Source: an uncultured Clostridium sp.
GTDB lineage: Bacteria; Bacillota; Clostridia; TANB77; CAG-508
Assembly: GCA_905213875.1 (NCBI GenBank)
Contig: CAJMJN010000016.1
Coordinates: 1-29,468 of the forward strand
Length of the DNA: 29,468 nucleotides
Reading direction: 5' to 3'
The notes under the pieces: generated by a model
Told to the model about the DNA's origin: nothing
The model's input: the letters and a program-made list of their open reading frames with translations, nothing else
The model's database searches: none
Shown: positions 7,072 to 14,581 of the stretch, one piece after another
Layout: every line of letters starts with the position of its first letter
How positions within the stretch are numbered: the stretch's first letter is position 1
Position numbers and translations under genes: made by a program

Positions 7072-8238
7072 ATGGCTGAGAAAAGAGATTATTATGAAGT
7101 TTTAGGTGTAAATAAAAACGCGACAGATGATGAGCTAAAAAAGGCATATCGTAAATTAGCCAAGAAGTACCATCCTGATGCTAACCCAGATAATAAGAAA
7201 GAAGCAGAAGCTAAATTCAAGGAAGTAAATGAAGCATATGAAACATTATCAAATCCGCAGAAGAGAAAAATGTATGACCAATTTGGGGCTGATGGACCAC
7301 AAGGATTTGGCGGAGCTGGAGGACCTTTTGGAGGTCAAGGAGGATACTATTCTTATAATGGTTCAGGTTTTGATAGTTTTGGTGACTTTGGAGATTTAGG
7401 AGATATATTCTCTTCTATATTTGGAGGAGGATTTGGAGGAAGAACTTCATCATCAAGAAAACAAGGACCAACAAAAGGGGCAGACTTAAATGTAAGGCTT
7501 GACTTAACATTTGAACAAGCATTTATGGGAGTAGAAAAAGAAATTGTAATAACAAGAGATGAAGAATGTTCTGTATGCCATGGAAAAGGAGCTAAGCCAG
7601 GAACATCACCAATTAAATGTCCAACATGTCATGGAACAGGTCAAGTAACACAGGTTCAAAGTACAATATTAGGACAAATGCAAACAACAAGACCTTGTAG
7701 TGCATGTCATGGAACAGGTGAAATTATAAAAGAACCTTGTGAAAATTGTAGAGGAAAAGGAACAGTTAGAAAACAACCTAAAATAAAAGTAAAAATACCA
7801 GCAGGTATAGATGATAATCAAACAGTAGTATTAAGAGGCGAAGGAGAACCAGGTAAAAAAGGCGGACCTAAAGGTGATTTATATATAACAGTAAAAATAA
7901 AAAGAAATAGCATATATACAAGAAAAGGAAATAATGTGTTATGTGAAATACCAATAACAATAACACAAGCAACTTTAGGTGCAGAACTAGAAATACCAAT
8001 GGTAGACGGAACTAAGGAAAAATATAAAATACCAGAAGGAACACAAACAGGAAGTAAATTCACTATAAGAAATAAAGGATTTAAGTCAATAAATTCAAGT
8101 GTTACAGGAGATTTTGTATTTACAGTAACAGTTCAAACACCAAAAAGATTATCAAAAGAACAAAGAGAATTATTAGTTCAACTTGCAAAAACAATGAATG
8201 AACAACCACCAGTAAAAAAACGTGGTTTATTTGGATAA
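7072..8238 (+). CDS. dnaJ: Chaperone DnaJ (Hsp40)
   Basis: Co-chaperone that delivers substrates to DnaK and stimulates its ATPase. Length is 388 residues, complete type I architecture. The J domain (5-70) has HPD at 34-36, followed by a Gly/Phe-rich region (about 74-124). The zinc domain has four CxxCxGxG repeats beginning at C166, C183, C209 and C223, and a C-terminal substrate-binding domain follows. Last gene of the heat-shock operon, 95 bases after dnaK with a hairpin in between. Its stop codon overlaps the outer edge of the first REP-like repeat, and a terminator lies inside the inverted repeat pair downstream. Confidence 0.98.
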   Translation: MAEKRDYYEVLGVNKNATDDELKKAYRKLAKKYHPDANPDNKKEAEAKFKEVNEAYETLSNPQKRKMYDQFGADGPQGFGGAGGPFGGQGGYYSYNGSGFDSFGDFGDLGDIFSSIFGGGFGGRTSSSRKQGPTKGADLNVRLDLTFEQAFMGVEKEIVITRDEECSVCHGKGAKPGTSPIKCPTCHGTGQVTQVQSTILGQMQTTRPCSACHGTGEIIKEPCENCRGKGTVRKQPKIKVKIPAGIDDNQTVVLRGEGEPGKKGGPKGDLYITVKIKRNSIYTRKGNNVLCEIPITITQATLGAELEIPMVDGTKEKYKIPEGTQTGSKFTIRNKGFKSINSSVTGDFVFTVTVQTPKRLSKEQRELLVQLAKTMNEQPPVKKRGLFG

Positions 8239-8383
8239 AATGATTTTGGGGTCGGAGCAAAAAATTATTTTAGAAAAGTATATAAAAATATCTTAGTGTA
8301 TAATTTATGCACTAGGATATTTTTTATTTTAAAAATAGAAGAAAAATAAAAATGATTTTTTGCTCCGACCCCAAAATCATTTC
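8237..8383. repeat. REPIN-like inverted pair of the REP palindrome after dnaJ
   Basis: The left unit (8238-8271) and the right unit (8349-8382, inverted) are each about 34 bases and match at 33 positions. Both contain the core GGGGTCGGAGC (8248-8258; inverted 8362-8372) within an ATGATTTT/AAAATCAT stem. The 77 bases between them contain the dnaJ terminator. A pair of REPs in opposite orientation is the definition of a REPIN. No transposase is seen next to it; a RAYT-type enzyme elsewhere in the genome would be expected (inference). Confidence 0.78.
8284..8328 (+). terminator. Terminator of the dnaK operon, inside the REPIN-like element
   Basis: AAAAATATCTTAGTG (8284-8298) pairs with CACTAGGATATTTTT (8310-8324), with a small loop and a T-rich tail. 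It lies between the two inverted REP units. Confidence 0.8.
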
Positions 8384-8412
8384 TTGAGTTTTATATACAA
8401 ATATGATAAAAT
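8384..8412 (+). promoter_or_regulatory. Promoter of the esterase gene
   Basis: TTGAGT (8384-8389), 17-base spacer, TAAAAT (8407-8412). The -35 box starts immediately after the right REP unit ends. Confidence 0.55.
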
Positions 8413-8452
8413 AAATGAAGTTTAAAGTTAAGAATAAAAGGAATTTTATAAA

Positions 8453-9340
8453 ATGATCAAAAAGGTAGGAATAATAATTACTATATTGTTAGTGATAATT
8501 ATAATAATAAGTTTATTGATCTTCGGATATTTTAAATTTATAGGTTTAGAAAGTAAGACTCCTAAAGAAGAAAAAAGCTGGTATAGTATAGAAAATAAAA
8601 AATATATGGAAAGAAATGTATTTATTCTAACTCCAAGTGATAATGAACCAAGTGGAAAAGTAATTTTATATTTACATGGTGGAGCATATGTTGGAGAAAT
8701 AGAGAATGAGCACTGGAATTTTGTAGAAAAGTTGATAAAAGATACGAATAATACAATAATATTACCAGATTATCCGCTTGCACCTAAATATACTTATAAA
8801 GATGTATTTAATATGATAGAACCGCTATATAAAGAAATAGTAGATAAAGTTGGTGCTGATAATATTATTCTAATGGGAGATTCAGCTGGTGGCGGTATGG
8901 GAATAGCTTTATTAGAAAAAATAGCATTAGAAAGTGAATATGAAATGCCATCAAAAACAATATTGATTTCTCCTTGGTTAGATGTAAGATTAACCAATCC
9001 TGAGATTGATAAAATTCAAAAAAATGATAAAGAATTAAATAAGGAAAGTCTAAAGCTAGCCGGAATTGCGTATGCTGGAAATGATGGAATTAACAACTAT
9101 TTAGTAAATCCAATAGATGGAGATTTATCAAAATTAAAAAATCTAACAATATTTACAGGAACATATGATATATTAAATCCAGATGTTCACATTTTAAGAG
9201 AAAAAGCACAAAATCAAGGAATAAATATAGATGCAAAAGAATACGAAAAGGCTGGTCATATTTGGATAGTAAATCAAAAAGGAGACAAGGAACTTATAGA
9301 AAAAGCATATCAAGATTTGTTAGAAGTGGTTAATTATTGA
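8453..9340 (+). CDS. Membrane-anchored alpha/beta hydrolase (acetyl-esterase/lipase-like)
   Basis: A 295-residue serine hydrolase of the hormone-sensitive-lipase-like group (alpha/beta hydrolase fold 3). A strongly hydrophobic segment at residues 5-27, after the positive MIKK, acts as signal anchor, putting the catalytic domain outside the membrane. The oxyanion motif HGGAY is at 75-79, the nucleophile S144 in GDSAGG, and the likely catalytic D239 (GTYDILNP) and H269 (AGHIW) follow, so the triad is complete. AAAAGGA precedes the ATG. It has its own promoter directly after the REPIN. It is followed by an acyltransferase and a membrane protein that probably work with it (acyl transfer or removal on a lipid or cell-surface molecule), but the substrate is unknown. 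Confidence 0.82.
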   Translation: MIKKVGIIITILLVIIIIISLLIFGYFKFIGLESKTPKEEKSWYSIENKKYMERNVFILTPSDNEPSGKVILYLHGGAYVGEIENEHWNFVEKLIKDTNNTIILPDYPLAPKYTYKDVFNMIEPLYKEIVDKVGADNIILMGDSAGGGMGIALLEKIALESEYEMPSKTILISPWLDVRLTNPEIDKIQKNDKELNKESLKLAGIAYAGNDGINNYLVNPIDGDLSKLKNLTIFTGTYDILNPDVHILREKAQNQGINIDAKEYEKAGHIWIVNQKGDKELIEKAYQDLLEVVNY

Positions 9341-9463
9341 TGGTACAAAATATGGAATAAGAATAATATGAAAATTGAAAAATATATTTTATATTAAAAT
9401 TATTAATAAGTAAACGAATTAAATTTAATAAAATCATAAAAAATTAAAATAAGAAGGTTTATA

Positions 9464-10750
9464 ATGAAAAAAGAAGAAAATAGATTATCTTGGAGAAGGC
9501 TAGATAATTCTGCAAAAATTTTTCCAATTTCTGCTGGAAAAAAATATAGTACAGTATTTAGATTTTCTGCTGTAATGAAAGAAAAAGTTCACCCTAAAAA
9601 GTTAGAAAAAGCTGTAATAAAAACACTAGAAGAATATAAGTCATTTAAAGTAAGGATGAAAGCAGGATTTTTTTGGTATTATTTTGAAGAAAATCCAAAA
9701 AAGCCAATAATAGAAAAAGAAAAAGAATATCCATGTAAATATATAAATCCAAGAACAAACAATAATTACCAATTTAAAGTAACATATTTTGAAAACAAAA
9801 TAAATATAGACATATTCCATTCTTTAACAGATGGAAATAGTGGAATGACATTTTTTAAAGAAATAATATATAACTATTTAGAAATACTACATCCAGAAGA
9901 GTTTAATGATGAAAGAACACTTAGAAAAATTGAATATGATACAGAAGATAGTTATATGAAAAATTATGATAAAAAATCAAAATCAAATGCATCATCACAA
10001 AAAGCATATGAATTAAAAGGTAGAAAAATAGGCTTGGGAGCTATATCTGCTATTCATGAAATTATTAATTTAGAGCAATTAAAACAAGAATGTAAAAAAT
10101 ATGAAGCAACAATTACACAATATTTAACATCAGTTTTAATATATTCTATTTATGAAGAAAATTACAAAAAATATAATGGAAAAAAGCCAATAAAAGTATG
10201 CATACCAGTTAATTTAAAAAAATATTTTCAATCAAAAACAATGGCAAATTTCTTTTCATATATCACATTAATAGCTAAAAAGGAAAATATGGAAGCATTT
10301 GATAAAATAGTAGAATTTGTGAAAAATGATTTTAAACAAAGACTAACAGAAGAAGAAATAATGAAAACAATGTCTGCTAATGTCAAATTAGGAAATAATA
10401 TAGCAGTAAAAGTGGTCCCATTATTTTTGAAAAAGATATTAGTAAGATTAAGTTATTTAGAAATAAGAAAATATACAACAATAACATATTCAAATATAGG
10501 AAGAATAGGAATTATAGGTAAATACCAAGATTATATTGATTACTTCTTAATGTTAATTGCTCCAGAACCAGTAGAAAAAATAAAATGTTCAAGTTGTACA
10601 TTTGAAAATAAAATGGTATTTACATTTACATCAATATTAAAAGATAATAGTATTGAAAAAAGATTTTATCAATTCTTACAAGAAAGGAGAATTGATGTAA
10701 CAATAGAAAGCAATGGTGTTTTAGATGATATATCCAAAGAAATTAAGTAG
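9464..10750 (+). CDS. Acyltransferase of the CAT/condensation-domain superfamily (alcohol acetyltransferase-like)
   Basis: A 428-residue cytoplasmic protein. The catalytic HxxxDG motif of the chloramphenicol acetyltransferase / NRPS condensation / alcohol O-acetyltransferase superfamily is at 119-124 (HSLTDG). The N-terminal strand-helix pattern (FRFSAVMKEKVHPKKLEKAV, about 32-51) and the later 'VCIPVNLKKYF' segment fit the two-lobed fold of this superfamily. It is not an NRPS fragment: no carrier or adenylation domain is nearby. The RBS is AGAAGG. It lies 123 bases after the esterase and overlaps the next gene by 26 bases. The likely job is moving an acyl group onto an alcohol or glycolipid; acceptor and donor are unknown. 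Confidence 0.72.
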   Translation: MKKEENRLSWRRLDNSAKIFPISAGKKYSTVFRFSAVMKEKVHPKKLEKAVIKTLEEYKSFKVRMKAGFFWYYFEENPKKPIIEKEKEYPCKYINPRTNNNYQFKVTYFENKINIDIFHSLTDGNSGMTFFKEIIYNYLEILHPEEFNDERTLRKIEYDTEDSYMKNYDKKSKSNASSQKAYELKGRKIGLGAISAIHEIINLEQLKQECKKYEATITQYLTSVLIYSIYEENYKKYNGKKPIKVCIPVNLKKYFQSKTMANFFSYITLIAKKENMEAFDKIVEFVKNDFKQRLTEEEIMKTMSANVKLGNNIAVKVVPLFLKKILVRLSYLEIRKYTTITYSNIGRIGIIGKYQDYIDYFLMLIAPEPVEKIKCSSCTFENKMVFTFTSILKDNSIEKRFYQFLQERRIDVTIESNGVLDDISKEIK

Positions 10751-11288
10751 TAAAAAAAGTGATATGATATTAAAAATATGTATGTTAGCCTCTGTTTTAA
10801 TTGCCATATTATTAGTTGTAATAAACAGACTTACAACTCCAGGAATACCATGGGCAGCATTAACAAATGCGGGAATATTGTATATATGGATAACAGTAAT
10901 GTATGCCATAAATAAAAATATAAATATTGCAGGCCATGTATTACTACAAACAATTGCAATATCAATTTTAGCAGTATATATAGATTACAATTTGAAATTT
11001 CGTGGTTGGTCAGTTAATATAGCAATTCCAATCTTAATAATAATTGCTAATATAACAATGTTTGTATTAACAATTGTAAGTCATAAAAAATATATAAAAT
11101 ATGCAATATATCAATTATTAATAGTGATATTTAGTATAATGCCAGTTGTATTCATACATGAAAATTTAATACATGATAAAACACTTAGTATAGTTGCAGT
11201 GGCTGTATCAGTAATGAATTTAATTGTAACACTTGCATTATGTGCAAAAGATGTAAAAGAAGCGGTCATAAGAAAGTTCCATTTATAA
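10725..11288 (+). CDS. Polytopic membrane protein, DUF6320-like
   Basis: A 187-residue, almost wholly hydrophobic protein with about six predicted membrane helices (about 14-34, 40-60, 65-84, 92-118, 123-140, 152-172) and short charged ends. Its size, and its position after an alcohol-acetyltransferase-like gene and an alpha/beta hydrolase, agree with the DUF6320 family; this is recognition, not a search result. The ATG at 10725 lies inside the end of the upstream gene (26-base overlap, different frame), indicating translational coupling; the RBS is weak. An internal ATG at 10764 is an alternative start. Function unknown; it could present or flip the substrate of its two neighbours. Confidence 0.65.
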   Translation: MIYPKKLSSKKSDMILKICMLASVLIAILLVVINRLTTPGIPWAALTNAGILYIWITVMYAINKNINIAGHVLLQTIAISILAVYIDYNLKFRGWSVNIAIPILIIIANITMFVLTIVSHKKYIKYAIYQLLIVIFSIMPVVFIHENLIHDKTLSIVAVAVSVMNLIVTLALCAKDVKEAVIRKFHL

Positions 11289-11361
11289 GGAGTAAACAGA
11301 TAAATCTAGTAATAATATAAAAGCCTAGGATACATGGAATAAGAGAGGATTGAAGTAAAAA

Positions 11362-12387
11362 TTGAAAAATATAAAAGATTATAATTTACCAGAATTAAAA
11401 AAAGAACTAGAAAACATGGGAGAAAAGCCATTTAGAGCAGAGCAAATATTCAAATGGATATTTCAAGAAAAAGTAAAATCATTTGATGAAATGACTAATA
11501 TATCTTTGGAACTAAGAGAGAAACTAAAACAAAATTATACAATATGTAATTTTGAGATATTAAGAAAACAAGAATCAAAAGATGGAACAATAAAGTATTT
11601 ATTCGATGTACTAGATGGAAATGCAATAGAAACAGTACTTATGAGTTATCATCATGGATATAGTATATGTGTATCATCTCAAATTGGATGTAAAATGGGA
11701 TGCAAATTTTGTGCATCAACAGGAATAAATTTTGTAAGAAGTTTAACATCAGGAGAGATAGTTGAACAAATATTAGCAGTAGAACAAGATACAGGTGTTA
11801 GAATATCAAATGTAGTATTTATGGGAATTGGTGAACCACTAGACAATTATGATAATGTGATAAATGCAATACATATAATAAATAATCCTAAAGGATTAAA
11901 TATTGGAGCAAGACATATAAGTGTTTCTACAAGTGGACTTGTACCTAAAATATATGAATTAGCAAAAGAAAATATTCCTTGTACACTTTCAATTTCATTA
12001 CATGCAACAAATAATGAAAAAAGAAGTAGTATGATGCCAGTAAATAACGCATATCCAATAGAAGAACTAATTCAAGCATGTAAGGATTATATTGAATCAA
12101 CAAACCGCAGAATATCATTTGAATATGCTTTAGCAAAAGACAATAATGATAATTTAGAAGATGCAAAACAGCTAGTTAAATTGTTAAAAGGAATGTTATG
12201 TCATGTTAACTTAATACCAATTAACAAAATAGAAAATGGAGCATATACAAAAAGTTCAAATGATAATATAATGAAATTTAGAGATTATTTAAATGACCAT
12301 GGAATTGTTGCAACAATAAGAAGAGAATTAGGCTCAGATATTGATGCAGCTTGTGGGCAATTACGTAGAAAAAACCTAAAACAATAG
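11362..12387 (+). CDS. rlmN: 23S rRNA (adenine2503-C2)/tRNA methyltransferase RlmN
   Basis: Radical SAM enzyme that methylates A2503 of 23S rRNA and A37 of some tRNAs. Length is 341 residues. The cluster motif CxxxCxxC is C110-C114-C117 (GCKMGCKFC). C103 in SICVSSQIG matches the resolving Cys, and C331 (DAACGQL) the Cys that carries the methyl intermediate, so it should be a working RlmN. GIGEPLDN (SAM-binding GGE-like motif) follows at about 155. The start is a TTG at 11362; GAGAGGA ends 12 bases upstream, a long spacing, and no better start exists because a nearer TTG runs into a stop. First gene of a tight run leading to cmk. Confidence 0.95.
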   Translation: MKNIKDYNLPELKKELENMGEKPFRAEQIFKWIFQEKVKSFDEMTNISLELREKLKQNYTICNFEILRKQESKDGTIKYLFDVLDGNAIETVLMSYHHGYSICVSSQIGCKMGCKFCASTGINFVRSLTSGEIVEQILAVEQDTGVRISNVVFMGIGEPLDNYDNVINAIHIINNPKGLNIGARHISVSTSGLVPKIYELAKENIPCTLSISLHATNNEKRSSMMPVNNAYPIEELIQACKDYIESTNRRISFEYALAKDNNDNLEDAKQLVKLLKGMLCHVNLIPINKIENGAYTKSSNDNIMKFRDYLNDHGIVATIRRELGSDIDAACGQLRRKNLKQ

Positions 12388-12397
12388 GAGGAAAAAG

Positions 12398-13276
12398 ATG
12401 ATATTAGACGATATAAAAGAAAAATTACCATTTATGAAAAAAATAAAAGTCTATGCTTTTGTAGGTCCATCTGGAACTGGAAAAAGTTATAGAGCACAAA
12501 TGGTAGCAGGAGAAAAAGGAACACATTTTATAATAGATGATGGATTATTAATAAAAGATAATGAGGTAGTAGCAGGAGAATCTGCCAAGAAGGCTGAAAC
12601 AAAAGTTGCAACAGTAAAACATGCATTATTTTATGAAGATAGTGAAAAAGAGACAATAACAAAAGCATTAAAAAAATATAAACCAGACAGCATTTTAATA
12701 TTAGGAACATCTGATGGAATGGTACAAAAAATCGCTGCAAACCTTGGGTTGCCTCCTGTATCTGATACAACATATATTACAGATGTTGCAACACAAAAAG
12801 AAATGGAAACAGCTAGAAGAATAAGAGTTACAGAAGGAAAACACGTAATACCTGTACCAACATTTGAAATAAAAAAAGATTTTTCAGGATATTTGTTAGA
12901 CCCATTACAAATATTTAAATCAAATGGAAAAGGGCAAAAACCATATATATCAGAAAAATCAATAATAAGACCAACATTTAGTTATATGGGGAAATTCACA
13001 ATATCAGATTTAGTATTTAGACAAATATTAGAATATCTAGCAGCACAAAGTCCTGCAATCCATAAAATATTAAAAACAAGAGTTGACAACTTTGGGGAAG
13101 GTGCAAGATTATATATGGAAGTAAGCATTGTTTATGGATATAATGTTGTAGATGGACTTACAGAATTTAAGAAAAAAGCCAAAAAAGAAATTGAAAAATT
13201 AACAGCAATGAATGTTGTGGAATTAGAAGTTGTGGCAAAAAATATATATGTACCAAAAGATGAGGAGGAAGAGTAA
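12398..13276 (+). CDS. P-loop ATPase fused to an Asp23/Gls24-like domain
   Basis: A 292-residue protein with two parts. The N-terminal half has a Walker A motif GPSGTGKS (23-30), a hydrophobic strand ending in IDD (45-48) and SILILGTSDGM (about 104-114), which may supply Walker-B-like residues. The C-terminal part (about 195-287: FTISDLVFRQILEYLAAQSPAI, then LYMEVSIVYGYNVVDG, then MNVVELEVVAKNIYVP) has the pattern of the Asp23/Gls24 (DUF322) domain of envelope-stress and cell-shape proteins. No membrane segment is present. A perfect AGGAGG (12386-12391) overlaps the rlmN stop. The stop is followed one base later by cmk. An ATP-dependent regulator using an Asp23 module is a reasonable guess, but no function is established. 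Confidence 0.75.
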   Translation: MILDDIKEKLPFMKKIKVYAFVGPSGTGKSYRAQMVAGEKGTHFIIDDGLLIKDNEVVAGESAKKAETKVATVKHALFYEDSEKETITKALKKYKPDSILILGTSDGMVQKIAANLGLPPVSDTTYITDVATQKEMETARRIRVTEGKHVIPVPTFEIKKDFSGYLLDPLQIFKSNGKGQKPYISEKSIIRPTFSYMGKFTISDLVFRQILEYLAAQSPAIHKILKTRVDNFGEGARLYMEVSIVYGYNVVDGLTEFKKKAKKEIEKLTAMNVVELEVVAKNIYVPKDEEEE

Positions 13277-13277
13277 A

Positions 13278-13946
13278 ATGATAGTTGCAATTGATGGACC
13301 AGCTGGAAGCGGAAAAGGAACAATAACAGAAATAGTTAGTAAAGAATTAAATTTAGTAAATATAAGTTCAGGTGGAGCATATAGATGTGTTGCTTTGTTG
13401 GCAATACAAAACAATTTAGAAGTAGCACAAAAAGAAGAGATACTTAATATTTTAAATAATTCAAAAATAGAGTTTAAAAATGAAAATGGAAAAGATTTAG
13501 TATATTTAAATGGAGAAGATGTAACAGATAGAATAAGAGAAAAAGATGTTGCAAAAATAGTATCACAAATATCATCAATAAAAGAAGTAAGGTTTAAATT
13601 AAACGAAATATTTAGACAATGTGCAAAAGATAAAAATGTCATTATGGAAGGAAGAGATATAGGAACATATGTATTTCCAAATGCAGAGGTTAAGTTTTAT
13701 TTAGATGCAAGTGAAGAAATACGAGCCAAAAGACGTGTTAGACAAAACAAAGAACAAGGCATAGAAATGACATATGAAGAAGTTTTAGAAAATATAAAAA
13801 TAAGAGATAAAAACGATAAGGAAAAAGAGATAGGAGCATTGAAACAGGCAGAAGATGCTATATATATAAATTCAGATAATATGACTCCACAACAAGAAGC
13901 AGAAGAAGTTATAAAAATTATAAAAAACAAAATGAAAGGATTATAG
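13278..13946 (+). CDS. cmk: Cytidylate kinase
   Basis: Phosphorylates CMP/dCMP with ATP in pyrimidine salvage and dNTP supply. The start is the ATG at 13278, after GAGGAGG (13262-13268), giving 222 residues, the normal size; an upstream in-frame ATG at 13230 lies within the preceding gene. The P-loop GPAGSGKG is at 7-14. The R-D-I-G-T motif (GRDIGTYVFPNA, about 129-140) and the LID region with KRRVRQ are present. Odd point: the usual D(S/T)GAxYR nucleotide-site motif reads SSGGAYR (about 32-38), so the conserved Asp is Ser. Neighbouring plsC is a common clostridial arrangement. Confidence 0.92.
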   Translation: MIVAIDGPAGSGKGTITEIVSKELNLVNISSGGAYRCVALLAIQNNLEVAQKEEILNILNNSKIEFKNENGKDLVYLNGEDVTDRIREKDVAKIVSQISSIKEVRFKLNEIFRQCAKDKNVIMEGRDIGTYVFPNAEVKFYLDASEEIRAKRRVRQNKEQGIEMTYEEVLENIKIRDKNDKEKEIGALKQAEDAIYINSDNMTPQQEAEEVIKIIKNKMKGL

Positions 13947-13950
13947 AAAA

Positions 13951-14559
13951 ATGAAAAAGATAAAACAAGGTATAAGAGTTGTATTAAGAGGAATAGTCAA
14001 AGGAGCACTTTTTGCATTTTTTAAAGTAGTATATAGAGCAAAAATAGTTGGAACTGAAAATATTCCTAAAGATGGAGCATTAATATTTTGTGGAAACCAT
14101 AGAAGTTATTTAGATCCACCTCTAATAGAAGCAACAGGAAAAAGAAATATGAGATTTTTAGCAAAAGAAGAATTATATAGTAATAAATTTCTTGCATTTT
14201 TAGGCTGGGTATTTGAAGCAATCCCAGTAAAAAGAGATGAAAAAGATGTTGCAGCAATAAAAACATCATTAAAAGAACTAAAAGATGGAAAATGTATAGC
14301 ATTATTCCCAGAAGGAACTAGAAATGGCATAGAAAAAGGCCAAAAAGTAAAAGATGGAGTTGCATTTTTTGCAGTAAGAAGTGGAGCTAAAGTAATCCCT
14401 TGTGGTATAAAAGGTGGAACAAAAGGAGATTGGAAAATGACAATTACATATGGAAAACCTTTAGATTACAGCGAATATAAATCACAAGCAAAAGACAAAG
14501 AAGTACTTGACAAAGTGACAAATGAAATAATGAATAATATATTAGAATTAGCAAAATAA
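13951..14559 (+). CDS. plsC: 1-acyl-sn-glycerol-3-phosphate acyltransferase (PlsC family)
   Basis: Adds the second acyl chain to lysophosphatidic acid to make phosphatidic acid, at the inner face of the membrane. It has 202 residues. The catalytic HX4D motif is NHRSYLD (H50, D55) and the acceptor-binding motif is FPEGTR (119-124). The N-terminal hydrophobic stretch (about 9-27) provides membrane association. The start is 4 bases after the cmk stop; the RBS AAAGGA (13935-13940) lies inside cmk, so the two are coupled. The precise acyl acceptor is not proven by sequence, but the family call is firm. Confidence 0.9.
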   Translation: MKKIKQGIRVVLRGIVKGALFAFFKVVYRAKIVGTENIPKDGALIFCGNHRSYLDPPLIEATGKRNMRFLAKEELYSNKFLAFLGWVFEAIPVKRDEKDVAAIKTSLKELKDGKCIALFPEGTRNGIEKGQKVKDGVAFFAVRSGAKVIPCGIKGGTKGDWKMTITYGKPLDYSEYKSQAKDKEVLDKVTNEIMNNILELAK

Positions 14560-14581
14560 ATAACAAGATATAGGTGATATA

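Noticed and set aside
13223..13642. Minus-strand reading frame of 139 residues
   Set aside because: Antisense shadow of cmk; Phe/Ser/Leu-rich composition and no RBS.
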